DNA from: Taklimakanibacter sp049323275
GTDB lineage: Bacteria; Pseudomonadota; Alphaproteobacteria; Rhizobiales; Aestuariivirgaceae
Length of the DNA stretch: 64,000 nucleotides
NCBI GenBank assembly: GCA_049323275.1
Contig: JBMOOM010000021.1
Span: 97,742-161,741, forward strand
Direction of reading: 5' to 3'
The notes below the pieces were generated by a model, which did no database searches, was not told where the DNA came from, and saw only the letters and a program-made list of their open reading frames with translations. The number at the start of each line of letters is the position of its first letter. Positions within the stretch are counted from its first letter, which is position 1. The position numbers and the translations under genes were made by a program. Positions 24,265 through 31,420 of the stretch are shown one piece after another.

Positions 24265-25167
24265 TCAGTTCGAATGAGAGAGGCGTATGGTTTCTTCGTC
24301 GTCGCGCTGTCGGCCGCCGACGGCCCCGGCTACCGCCGCGATGAAGGCGCCGATCGCCATCGAGAGCGCGCCGAGAATGGCGGCCGTGGCGCTTGCCTTG
24401 CGGGCTTCATCCGCCGCCTGTTGCGCCTTGTTCTTCAATTCATCGGCCCGCGTGAGTAAGGTCGCGACCCTCGCCTCCGCATCGGGTTGGGACAAGCCGG
24501 TGCGCGCGGCTACGAGAGTGGCGAGATAGGTGCGGTCTTCCTGGCTGATGTCGCCCTGAACCGCTCCCATCGCCAGGATGCGGGTAGCCTGGGCCGCGGC
24601 CGCCTGATCCGCTTCCGGCCCGGCGGAGGAAAGCCGGGCCGGATCGGCGGGCCTCAGCAAGCTATCGACCAGATACCCTGTTGCGCCGCCTTGACTCTCG
24701 CCTGCGGCGGACTGGCCCGTGCCGCTGGCTGCCCCGCCGGCGACGCTGGCGGCAACATGGGTCCCGGCGCCGAACAGGACCGTTGAATGGAGACCGATGG
24801 CGCCGAGGACGATGAGCGTCGCCACCGCCCACGCCATGAAGCCATGCGCGGTATCACGGAAGAACACTTCGTCCGTATGCACATTGACCCATTTGGTCCG
24901 GAGCCGCCCGGCGAGATAGCCGCCTATTGCCGAGGAAAGCCACTGCACGATGACGATCCAGACCGCCGTGGAGGCGGCGATGGTTGTCAGGCTCGCCGAT
25001 TCCTGCGTCCACGGCGAGATCAGGGTCAACCCCAATCCGGAGCCCAGAAGCATGAGCACGGCCGTCGTCACGACAGCGGCGAATGCGCCCGCGAAGATGG
25101 GGCCCCAGACGACCGCCGGCTTCGAGATATCTTCTCCGGCTGTGTGGGTGACGCTGACATCGGCCAT
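24265..25167 (-). CDS. Conserved membrane protein of unknown function
   Basis: 300 residues. Residues about 20-150 hold three hydrophobic segments (WGPIFAGAFAAVVTTAVLML, then STAVWIVIVQWLSSAIGGYLAGRL, then a third), and the C-terminus has one more Gly/Ala-rich segment. In between lies a soluble Ala/Gln-rich region with a likely coiled coil (TRADELKNKAQQAADEARKA). I recognise it only as a common Rhizobiales membrane protein, without function. It starts 9 bases after the tiny membrane protein gene at 25177-25254 and is probably cotranscribed with it. Confidence 0.8.
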   Translation of the reverse strand: MADVSVTHTAGEDISKPAVVWGPIFAGAFAAVVTTAVLMLLGSGLGLTLISPWTQESASLTTIAASTAVWIVIVQWLSSAIGGYLAGRLRTKWVNVHTDEVFFRDTAHGFMAWAVATLIVLGAIGLHSTVLFGAGTHVAASVAGGAASGTGQSAAGESQGGATGYLVDSLLRPADPARLSSAGPEADQAAAAQATRILAMGAVQGDISQEDRTYLATLVAARTGLSQPDAEARVATLLTRADELKNKAQQAADEARKASATAAILGALSMAIGAFIAAVAGAVGGRQRDDEETIRLSHSN

Positions 25168-25176
25168 GTCGCTCTC

Positions 25177-25254
25177 CTAACGAAAGAAAAGAAAGAGGAT
25201 GAGAATGATGGGAATGGGAACTCCCAAAAGCCAGAGCAAGATGCCACGTCCCAT
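25177..25254 (-). CDS. Tiny membrane protein (25 aa), LLWLxGxPxPII family
   Basis: A 25-residue peptide with core LLWLLGVPIPIILILFLFF, clearly the same family as the one at 19556-19639. ATG 25254 has a strong GGAGG site (25261-25265) upstream. A GGAAC box at 25318-25322 with a one-mismatch -10 lies 64 bp upstream. It leads the 300-residue membrane protein gene. Function unknown. Confidence 0.75.
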   Translation of the reverse strand: MGRGILLWLLGVPIPIILILFLFFR

Positions 25255-25296
25255 GATGTCCTCCATGCTGATGGAATTGAGCCTAAGGCGTTCGAT

Positions 25297-25322
25297 AACC
25301 CGTAGGACCGCCGACTGGTTCC
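25297..25322 (-). promoter_or_regulatory. EcfG-like promoter (one mismatch)
   Basis: GGAAC (25322-25318), 17 bases, then GGTT (25300-25297) instead of CGTT on the minus strand, upstream of the tiny membrane protein at 25254. Confidence 0.45.
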
Positions 25323-25511
25323 TAAGCGGCCGTCGCGAAAACGCAGCGATATCCGGGGAATAGGAACATCGGAGCCGGCACAGAATTGGTGCGCTGTCTC
25401 CTGATGAGACCCGGTGGTGAAGAAGTCGAGGGTCCAAAACATGGCGGTGCACCAGCCTTCCGCAGACATCTTGCGGCCCCCCGGCAGGGCAAACGGCAAG
25501 GAACGGCCGGA

Positions 25512-25913
25512 ATGAGAGGGATCCGATATGCCGGCGCGCTTCCTTTCAGGCTCAAGGATTCGCGCCCTGAATTTCTGCTGATCACGACCCGGCGCACCCA
25601 ACGCTGGATCGTGCCGAAGGGGCATTGGAACAGGCGGCAGCGGGCCTATGAGGCGGCCCGTCAGGAAGCATATGAAGAAGCCGGACTTGAGGGGGTGATC
25701 GCGACCCAGCCGATCGGCATATACGAGCATCCGTCCCACAAGCGGCCGCAGGTAACGCCGATCCTCATTTTTCCGATGCATGTGACTTACCGGCACGGAA
25801 TCTGGCCGGAATGGAATCAGAGGCAGTCCCGGTGGCTTCCTTCGCCATCCGCCGAGCGCCTCGTCCAGGGCAATTTGCGCGACATCATCCGCAAGTTCTG
25901 CGCCCGGTGGTAA
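25512..25913 (+). CDS. NUDIX hydrolase
   Basis: 133 residues. The Nudix box region is RWIVPKGHWNRRQRAYEAAR followed by QEAYEEAGL; the usual Arg before the first Glu is Gln. The overall form (KGH, AYEAA, EEAGL) is closest to diphosphoinositol-polyphosphate/diadenosine-polyphosphate hydrolases. Such enzymes cleave nucleoside diphosphate-linked compounds. ATG 25512 follows AAGGA with eight bases spacing; earlier ATGs would add a Gly/Arg-rich tail unlike the family. It is convergent with the iron-permease-like gene. Confidence 0.85.
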   Translation: MRGIRYAGALPFRLKDSRPEFLLITTRRTQRWIVPKGHWNRRQRAYEAARQEAYEEAGLEGVIATQPIGIYEHPSHKRPQVTPILIFPMHVTYRHGIWPEWNQRQSRWLPSPSAERLVQGNLRDIIRKFCARW

Positions 25914-25933
25914 GGCTGCTTCGCCCGCAGGCG

Positions 25934-26374
25934 TCAATTTTCGCCAGCTATGCGGACCCGTTGCTCTTCATTCTCGATGACCGGCAATTCGTCCCGGCGT
26001 GCCGCTTCGGCGATCTCGGAGAATTTCGCACGCAACGCCGCGAGTTCGTTTTCCGTGAGACATTCGAGGTCGATCATGGAGTTATTGGCGCCCTTCTGCG
26101 CCCGGATGATCTCGTCGAGCTTGATCTGGACCGCGAGTCCGTCGCGGTTCTGACTGTTCTGAATGATGAACACCATGAGGAAGGTGACGATGGTCGTGCC
26201 CGTGTTCACGAAGAGCTGCCAGCCGTCGGAATAGCCGAGCCATGGGCCGGTCGCCGCCCAGACGAGAAGCCCCGCAACAGCGGCGCCGAAGGCAATGGGG
26301 CTGCCGGCGGCCTGCGCCACCTTTCCCGCGAATGCCCCGAATATGTCCTGCCACTTCGTGCCGCTATTGCTCAT
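25934..26374 (-). CDS. Low-affinity iron permease family protein
   Basis: 146 residues of the FET4-like low-affinity iron permease family. Two hydrophobic segments (SPIAFGAAVAGLLVWAAT, then NTGTTIVTFLMVFIIQNSQN) are followed by the conserved NRDGLAVQIKLDEIIRA and DLECLTENELAALR. Only half the length of the yeast transporter; bacterial members are of unproven transport function. ATG 26374 has GGAGG five bases upstream. Confidence 0.88.
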   Translation of the reverse strand: MSNSGTKWQDIFGAFAGKVAQAAGSPIAFGAAVAGLLVWAATGPWLGYSDGWQLFVNTGTTIVTFLMVFIIQNSQNRDGLAVQIKLDEIIRAQKGANNSMIDLECLTENELAALRAKFSEIAEAARRDELPVIENEEQRVRIAGEN

Positions 26375-26431
26375 AAGCGCCTCCACATTGAAGTGGGAGG
26401 ACAAGTTTCCAATGCCGATTAAGTTCCGGAA

Positions 26432-26457
26432 GGAACCCGGGGGAGGCCATTTCCGTT
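26432..26457 (+). promoter_or_regulatory. EcfG-type promoter
   Basis: GGAAC (26432-26436) and CGTT (26454-26457) with 17 bases between. The -10 box ends only 9 bases before the ATG at 26467, implying a nearly leaderless mRNA for the first gene. Confidence 0.7.
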
Positions 26458-26466
26458 GATCGGGGC

Positions 26467-26718
26467 ATGACTACGGAAGTGACCGCGGCGGCGCAGGCGA
26501 ACTGCTCTGGAGATGATCCCGAGGCTGTGAATTTTCTGGTCGGCCAAGGCGTAACGCGCGAGGCGGCGATCGAGCTTCTGCGGGAAGCCGGCCCGCCGGG
26601 CAGTCATGAGAGTGTGCCGGAATGGGCGGACAGGATTCTTGGAAGGGACGAGCGCAGACGCATTCTGGCCGAACATCACGAAACGGGCATTCCTCCTCTG
26701 GAACCGCCTGCCCGATGA
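26467..26718 (+). CDS. Small soluble protein of unknown function
   Basis: 83 residues, no signal or membrane segment. Residues about 14-42 look like a UBA-like three-helix unit (DDPEAVNFLVGQGVTREAAIELLREAG). The mRNA start predicted from the promoter is within a few bases of the ATG, so it may be leaderless or the true start may be further in. It is followed by a ferritin-like protein and an isochorismatase-fold hydrolase on the same strand with short gaps. Confidence 0.65.
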   Translation: MTTEVTAAAQANCSGDDPEAVNFLVGQGVTREAAIELLREAGPPGSHESVPEWADRILGRDERRRILAEHHETGIPPLEPPAR

Positions 26719-26741
26719 GACGACAGCAATGGAGATGGCAG

Positions 26742-27242
26742 ATGGCTTTCGATAGTCTTGAAGCTCTGTTCGAAGATACGCTTCGCGACATGTATTATGC
26801 CGAGAAGAAGTTGGCGAAGACCCTTCCCCGGATGGCCAAGAAGGCGACCATGCCGGACCTGATCGAGGCCTTTATATCGCATGCCGCGGAAACCGAAAAT
26901 CACGCCGCGCGTATCGAACACATCTTCAAAATGCGCGACAAGGCGGCACGGGGCAGGAAATGCGAAGCCTTGGAAGGGCTTTCCGCCGAGAGTGAGCATG
27001 TAATGAAAAAGGCCGAAGAAGTTAGCGTCCTCAATGCCGGCCTGACGGCCGCCGCCCGTGCGATGGAGCATTATGAGATCGCCCGCTACCGGACCCTTAT
27101 CGCCTGGGCGAAGGAGCTGGGCATGACCGAGGCGATGGAAATGTTGGCGGCAACGCTCAGCGAGGAAATCGCCGCGGACGGCAAACTTGGTGAAATCGCG
27201 CGCGAGCTCAACCCGGTGGCCGAGCGGGCGGACGCGGCCTGA
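26742..27242 (+). CDS. Ferritin-like protein (DUF892, YciE/YciF family)
   Basis: 166 residues, four-helix bundle of the DUF892 family. Typical metal ligands are visible in LRDMYYAEKKL, HAAETENHAARIE, AMEHYEIARYRTLI and LSEEIAADGKL. Family members are induced by osmotic and envelope stress. ATG 26742 has GGAG upstream. It is the second gene of the operon behind the EcfG promoter at 26432. A paralogue lies at 44816-45325. Confidence 0.93.
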   Translation: MAFDSLEALFEDTLRDMYYAEKKLAKTLPRMAKKATMPDLIEAFISHAAETENHAARIEHIFKMRDKAARGRKCEALEGLSAESEHVMKKAEEVSVLNAGLTAAARAMEHYEIARYRTLIAWAKELGMTEAMEMLAATLSEEIAADGKLGEIARELNPVAERADAA

Positions 27243-27250
27243 GCCGTCCG

Positions 27251-27856
27251 ATGGACCACATCAGAGGGCTGCGTTTTGGACCGCTTGATGCCGGAGGGGT
27301 CCATGTCTGTGTCGATATGCAGAGGCTCTTCGCGGCCGACACGCCCTGGGCATCGGGCGCCGTCGCGAAGGCGCTCCCCGCAGCGCGCGAGATAACGGCG
27401 GCAAAGCCGGGACTGACGATCTTCACCTGTTTTCTGTGCCCGAGCGACCCTCGGGGCGCCACCGGCCAATGGCGACGTCTATATGCAAATTGCCCGGAGA
27501 TGACCCGCCTGGACCCGCGGCTGTATTCCATCGTTCCCGAATTGCTGGAGGTGAGCCGAGATCCGGCGATAACCCAGCGGCACGTCTTCTCCGTATTCGC
27601 GGCTGCACAATTTCAGAAAGAGCTCGTCGAACGCTCGGCAAATACGCTCGTCTTCACGGGAATCGAGACCGACGTCTGTGTTCTGGCATCGGTTCTTTCT
27701 GCCGTGGACGGCGGCTATCGCGTGGTCGTGGTCGAGGAGGGTGTGGCGAGCTCTAACGAGACCGGCCATCGCGCCGCTTTGGAAGGAATACTTCCCCGCT
27801 TCGATCAACAGATTGAGCTCGTGGGCGTCGACGAGCTGCTGGGCGCGTGGCCCTGA
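27251..27856 (+). CDS. Isochorismatase-fold cysteine hydrolase
   Basis: 201 residues. Catalytic Asp in HVCVDMQRLF and Cys in FTGIETDVCVLASVL match the cysteine-hydrolase (nicotinamidase/isochorismatase) superfamily; the middle Lys is not obvious, with RHVFS at the expected place. Substrate unknown. It starts 8 bases after the DUF892 gene and is followed by a terminator. Confidence 0.9.
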   Translation: MDHIRGLRFGPLDAGGVHVCVDMQRLFAADTPWASGAVAKALPAAREITAAKPGLTIFTCFLCPSDPRGATGQWRRLYANCPEMTRLDPRLYSIVPELLEVSRDPAITQRHVFSVFAAAQFQKELVERSANTLVFTGIETDVCVLASVLSAVDGGYRVVVVEEGVASSNETGHRAALEGILPRFDQQIELVGVDELLGAWP

Positions 27857-27890
27857 ACCCGGCCCGGAGGCCGCTCGCCGGCCGATAGTT

Positions 27891-27914
27891 AAGCCCGGCT
27901 CATCGGGCTTTCTT
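27891..27914 (+). terminator. Rho-independent terminator
   Basis: AAGCCCG (27891-27897), loop of six, CGGGCTT (27904-27910), then TCTT. It ends the operon 26467-27856 and overlaps the last codons of the convergent Mn catalase gene. Confidence 0.75.
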
Positions 27915-28826
27915 ATAGAGCTTCTCCGCGACCTCGAACATCTCCTCTGGCGCATAATCGGGTGTGAAAGCTGATGGAACGCCGACGAGCTGATGTATCT
28001 TGCCGCCATCCGGCATGCCGTCGACGACCTCCAGCCTTCCCGGCGGGTCGTCGGGCAGGGCAACTTCGTCGTTCGACCAGATTCCGGAAATGCTTCTGTA
28101 ATCGTCCGGGCTCCAAGTGTAGAGCCTGCGATGCGAGCCTTCATCCAGATATTTCTGGCATTCAGGAATGTTGCCGAGCGGGATGTTGGGAGTGGGCAGC
28201 ATCTTCTCGATTTCGACGCCGGTGAGCTTCTTGAGCGCGAGGGCGTAGGAATGCGCATGCACCGAACCGCGCACCAGAAGGTAGCCGCAGACTTCCCGTC
28301 CGGTTGGGTCGTTCAGCGTCTCATAGACGCGAAGCTTGTGCAGCCTGGCGCCGCATTCCAGATGGAAGTTGTGCAGCAGATCAAAGATGACATTGCCGGT
28401 CGTGGTCACGAAATCATTGTTCCAGGAGGCGCCATTGCCGTTGATCGGCGTCGCGCCGCCGCCATTCGAGAGAAAACTCGCGGCAAGGCGGATTTCGCGC
28501 ATCGCCTCGAAGGGCGACTGCGAAATGTCGCCGCCTGATTTCGCGTCCGCATCGGGCCTGTCGGGACCGTTGTTCAGCATCGCGACGCCATTGCTCACCA
28601 GCTCGACATGGGCCAGTTCTTCCGCCGTGATGGAGGCGACGAGGCTGTAGAACGGGCGCAGTTTTTCCTTGCTCCGGAAGTTGAAGCTCTGAAACATGTA
28701 GTTTCCGAGTGTGGACATTTCGCCATATTTGCCGCCCAGCAGCTCCTGCAGGGCTGCCGCCGCGTTCGGATCCTGTTTCTTGGGTGGCGGCAGATCAGTG
28801 ATGAGGCGATCGACCCGCATGAACAT
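27900..28826 (-). CDS. Manganese catalase
   Basis: 308 residues of the non-heme dimanganese catalase family. Metal ligands are in ITAEELAHVELVSN, HLECGARLHKLRVYE and GYLLVRGSVHAHSYA. It disproportionates hydrogen peroxide in the cytoplasm. Upstream at 28943-28967 is a GGAAC box with a CATT -10, one base off the EcfG consensus, compatible with stress induction. Start at ATG 28826 (GGGAG upstream) or the ATG two codons later. Confidence 0.95.
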   Translation of the reverse strand: MFMRVDRLITDLPPPKKQDPNAAAALQELLGGKYGEMSTLGNYMFQSFNFRSKEKLRPFYSLVASITAEELAHVELVSNGVAMLNNGPDRPDADAKSGGDISQSPFEAMREIRLAASFLSNGGGATPINGNGASWNNDFVTTTGNVIFDLLHNFHLECGARLHKLRVYETLNDPTGREVCGYLLVRGSVHAHSYALALKKLTGVEIEKMLPTPNIPLGNIPECQKYLDEGSHRRLYTWSPDDYRSISGIWSNDEVALPDDPPGRLEVVDGMPDGGKIHQLVGVPSAFTPDYAPEEMFEVAEKLYKKAR

Positions 28827-28942
28827 CGGCTATGTGCTCCCTATGATTGATTTCCGCTGTTGCGGCAGGAGGCCCGTCAGGATTGCACCAAGGATCAGAA
28901 GGAAAACCTTGCCCCGACGGGCCCGCTTTCCAGCATGAGGCA

Positions 28943-28967
28943 AATGGACGACCGCCTCGAATGTTCC
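28943..28967 (-). promoter_or_regulatory. EcfG-like promoter (one mismatch)
   Basis: GGAAC (28967-28963), 16 bases, CATT (28946-28943) on the minus strand, 117 bp upstream of the Mn catalase start. Confidence 0.4.
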
Positions 28968-29151
28968 TAACCTCAGCTGGAATGATCTGCGACGGTCTTG
29001 CTTAACATGGGTTAAGGCCGCCTGTTCGTTCCGATGACAAAATCGCCGCGCTCGGCAGTGCACTGCCGGCAACCGCTGGAAAGGCCAGGGCTCGCCGGAC
29101 CCCCCACAAATCCGCCGGCGAGCCCATCTGCTTTGTGCCTTCGCGTTTTCA

Positions 29152-29177
29152 GGAACACAGTCGAGCATTCGCGCGTT
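29152..29177 (+). promoter_or_regulatory. EcfG-type promoter
   Basis: GGAAC (29152-29156), 17 bases, CGTT (29174-29177), upstream of the DUF72 gene. Confidence 0.7.
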
Positions 29178-29236
29178 CGCCGGGGCATGAGCGGACTCTG
29201 TACTGAATGGCTGCGGGCAGCTGTCGAGGCGCCGGA

Positions 29237-29998
29237 ATGAACGGTGCACCGGCCGCAGGCGTGGTGCGGATAGGCACTTCGGGTTGGCATTACAAGGACT
29301 GGTGGGGACCGTTCTTTCCTGAAACTGTCAGGAAGAAGGACGCTCTCTCCTATTATGCCACACGTTTCGCGACGACCGAGCTCAATGCGCCGTTCTATCG
29401 TCTTCCCACGCTCGGCAGCGTGGACGCCTGGTACGAGCAGACGCCGGACGATTTTCGCTTCGCCTGGAAAGCCTCCAGATACATCACCCACTGGAAGCGT
29501 CTCACCGGCGATCTCGCTCCTTCGCTGTCCTTGCAGAGGTCGCGCCTGGCGCGCCTGCGTCACAAGCTCGGTCCTATCCTCTATCAGCTGCCTCCCAATC
29601 TTTCGATCGATCGCGATCGCCTGGCCGCATTTTTGAAGCTGCTCGGCTCCCGGCAGCGCTGCAGCATCGAGTTCCGCCATCCGAGCTGGTACGTGACGGA
29701 TATTTTCGCTCTGCTGCGCATGCATGATGTTTCACTTTGCCTGTCCGATCATGTGGCCGCTCCCGCGCCGCGCAGGACCACCGCCAGCTGGGTCTATATC
29801 CGTAATCATGGACCAAGCGGTCACTATCACGGCAGCTATTCGGACGAGGCCTTGCAGGACTGGGCGCGCGCGATAAGGCGATGGAAGAAAGAGGGCCACG
29901 ATGTCTGGTGCTTCTTTGACAACGACGTCAAAGCAGCGGCGCCGGCGGACGCGGAGAGGCTCGTCCGGCTGGTTTCCGGTGCCAGGAGACGTAAGTAA
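29237..29998 (+). CDS. DUF72 family protein
   Basis: 253 residues with a TIM-barrel-like DUF72 signature: RIGTSGWHYKDWWGPFFPE, TTELNAPFYRLP, YQLPPNLSIDRDRLAAFL, SIEFRHPSWY and WCFFDNDVKAAAP. Function is unproven; distant similarity to endonuclease-type TIM barrels has been proposed. ATG 29237 has GAGG eight bases upstream and is preferred over ATG 29207. An EcfG promoter precedes it. It is convergent with the DUF763 gene, with 2 bases between the stops. Confidence 0.9.
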   Translation: MNGAPAAGVVRIGTSGWHYKDWWGPFFPETVRKKDALSYYATRFATTELNAPFYRLPTLGSVDAWYEQTPDDFRFAWKASRYITHWKRLTGDLAPSLSLQRSRLARLRHKLGPILYQLPPNLSIDRDRLAAFLKLLGSRQRCSIEFRHPSWYVTDIFALLRMHDVSLCLSDHVAAPAPRRTTASWVYIRNHGPSGHYHGSYSDEALQDWARAIRRWKKEGHDVWCFFDNDVKAAAPADAERLVRLVSGARRRK

Positions 29999-30000
29999 AA

Positions 30001-31242
30001 TCAGCCTGACCGCTTCGGTGGAGCGAGGTCGCGCTCCCAGCCGAATACGGAACGCCCGCCGAAATCGGAGGAGCTGTCTCGCTCCCTGGCCACGTACTGC
30101 TCGAAAGAAGGCCCTGTTGCCGTGCGCTCCAATCGTCTCGCCTGGCGATCGAGCCTCTCCAGTGCCTGCAGTGCTTCGCTGCGGCCGAGCTTTGCTTTCT
30201 GCACCGCGCCTTTCAACAGCCGCAAGGTCTCGTCATAGACGGCGATCGGCACGGGATACGGGTGGCGGTCCTTGCCGCCGTGAGCGAGCGAGAAGCGGGC
30301 CGGATCGGTGAACCTGCACGGCGTGCCATGAACGACCTCCGCAACCATGGCCAAGGCCTCGACGGTGCGCGCGCCGACGCCGGGGACCAGGAGCAGATCC
30401 GTGAAATCCTCCGGGCCGCGCTCGGCCGCGGCGGCGAGGGTACCATGCAGGCGGCGTATGAAGACGTCGGTGGAGCGGACGTCGTGATGCTCCGGCATCA
30501 CCAGATGCGGCAGCGCCAGCTGAGCGTCGGAACCTTTCGTCAGGCTGCGCCACTCCCGCACGATGCCGTCCGGACCCAGCGCGCCGAGAAGATCCAATTG
30601 TCCGGTCCGTGAGCCGGCGGCGCGCCGGTCGATGAGATTGACGATCTCGCCCTGAGCCGGCCCCTCGATGGCGCTGTGCGGCTCGTCGACGAAACTCCGC
30701 ACCGTGGCGGAATGCCAGTGATAGCGCCGCGCCTGTCGTTTTTCCCCATTCATGCCTTGCTGGACTACGGTCCAGTCGCCGTCATCGGCAATGATGAAAC
30801 CATGCAGATAGAGATCGAAGCCGTCCTGGACGGCGGCGCTGTCGACCTTGGCGACGAGCCGGCTCGTCCGGGCCAAAGCAGCGCCGTCCAGTCCGGTCCG
30901 GTTTCCGATGTCGATCAGTTCCTGCGGCGTGCGGCGTGAATGGCTGCCGCGCCCGCCGCAGACATGCAGGCCCAGTTCCTTTTCCAATGGCCCCAAGCCG
31001 CGCTTCAGCGCCCCAATGACGCTGGTGGTGATGCCGGAGGAGTGCCAGTCCATCCCCATGACCGCGCCGAAGGACTGGAACCAGAAAGGATGCGACAGAC
31101 GCCGGAGAAGCTCGCCGCGGCCATAGTGGTGCACGATTGCCTCGCAGATGACGGCGCCGAGCGCCGCCATGCGCTGGGCGAGCCAGGGCGGAACCCGGCC
31201 GCTGTGAAGGGGAAGAACGGCGCTGCCGCTGCGGACGACCAT
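30001..31242 (-). CDS. DUF763 domain protein
   Basis: 413 residues of the DUF763 family (SGSAVLPLHSGRVPPWLAQRM at the start, then LHVCGGRGSHSRRTPQEL). Near residues 270-300 LLLVPGVGARTVEALAMVAEVVHG is a helix-hairpin-helix-like motif, so DNA binding is possible. The family is found in archaea and bacteria and has no established function. Next to a DUF72 protein, as often in genomes of this group; a DNA-repair role is only a guess. Confidence 0.88.
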   Translation of the reverse strand: MVVRSGSAVLPLHSGRVPPWLAQRMAALGAVICEAIVHHYGRGELLRRLSHPFWFQSFGAVMGMDWHSSGITTSVIGALKRGLGPLEKELGLHVCGGRGSHSRRTPQELIDIGNRTGLDGAALARTSRLVAKVDSAAVQDGFDLYLHGFIIADDGDWTVVQQGMNGEKRQARRYHWHSATVRSFVDEPHSAIEGPAQGEIVNLIDRRAAGSRTGQLDLLGALGPDGIVREWRSLTKGSDAQLALPHLVMPEHHDVRSTDVFIRRLHGTLAAAAERGPEDFTDLLLVPGVGARTVEALAMVAEVVHGTPCRFTDPARFSLAHGGKDRHPYPVPIAVYDETLRLLKGAVQKAKLGRSEALQALERLDRQARRLERTATGPSFEQYVARERDSSSDFGGRSVFGWERDLAPPKRSG

Positions 31243-31420
31243 GACGCCAAAATAGGCGTGGCGTCAGCGGTCGGCAAGCGCGGCTGGGAGACGGGCCGCC
31301 CGCATGCCGGAACGAAAGCAGGGGCGGCCCGTCCGTACTCCGCTAGCCATGGTCAAGCGAGACAAGAACTCAAGGTGCTGCGGAAGGATTGGTTCCTGTC
31401 TCTTTTGTCCTGAAGGGGAA

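Larger units (their letters stand above)
28827..29236. other. Divergent stress-promoter region
   Basis: 410 bp between the divergent Mn catalase and DUF72 genes, with no convincing gene. It contains the leftward EcfG-like promoter 28943-28967 (GGAAC-N16-CATT), a perfect palindrome CTTAAC-ATGG-GTTAAG at 29001-29016, and the rightward EcfG promoter 29152-29177. Confidence 0.6.

Noticed and set aside
26423..26427. GGAAC boxes before the iron-permease-like gene (26423), diheme cytochrome (47430) and EF-hand gene (58476), minus strand
   Set aside because: The distance to the start codon fits but the -10 positions differ from CGTT by two or more bases, so I did not list them as promoters.
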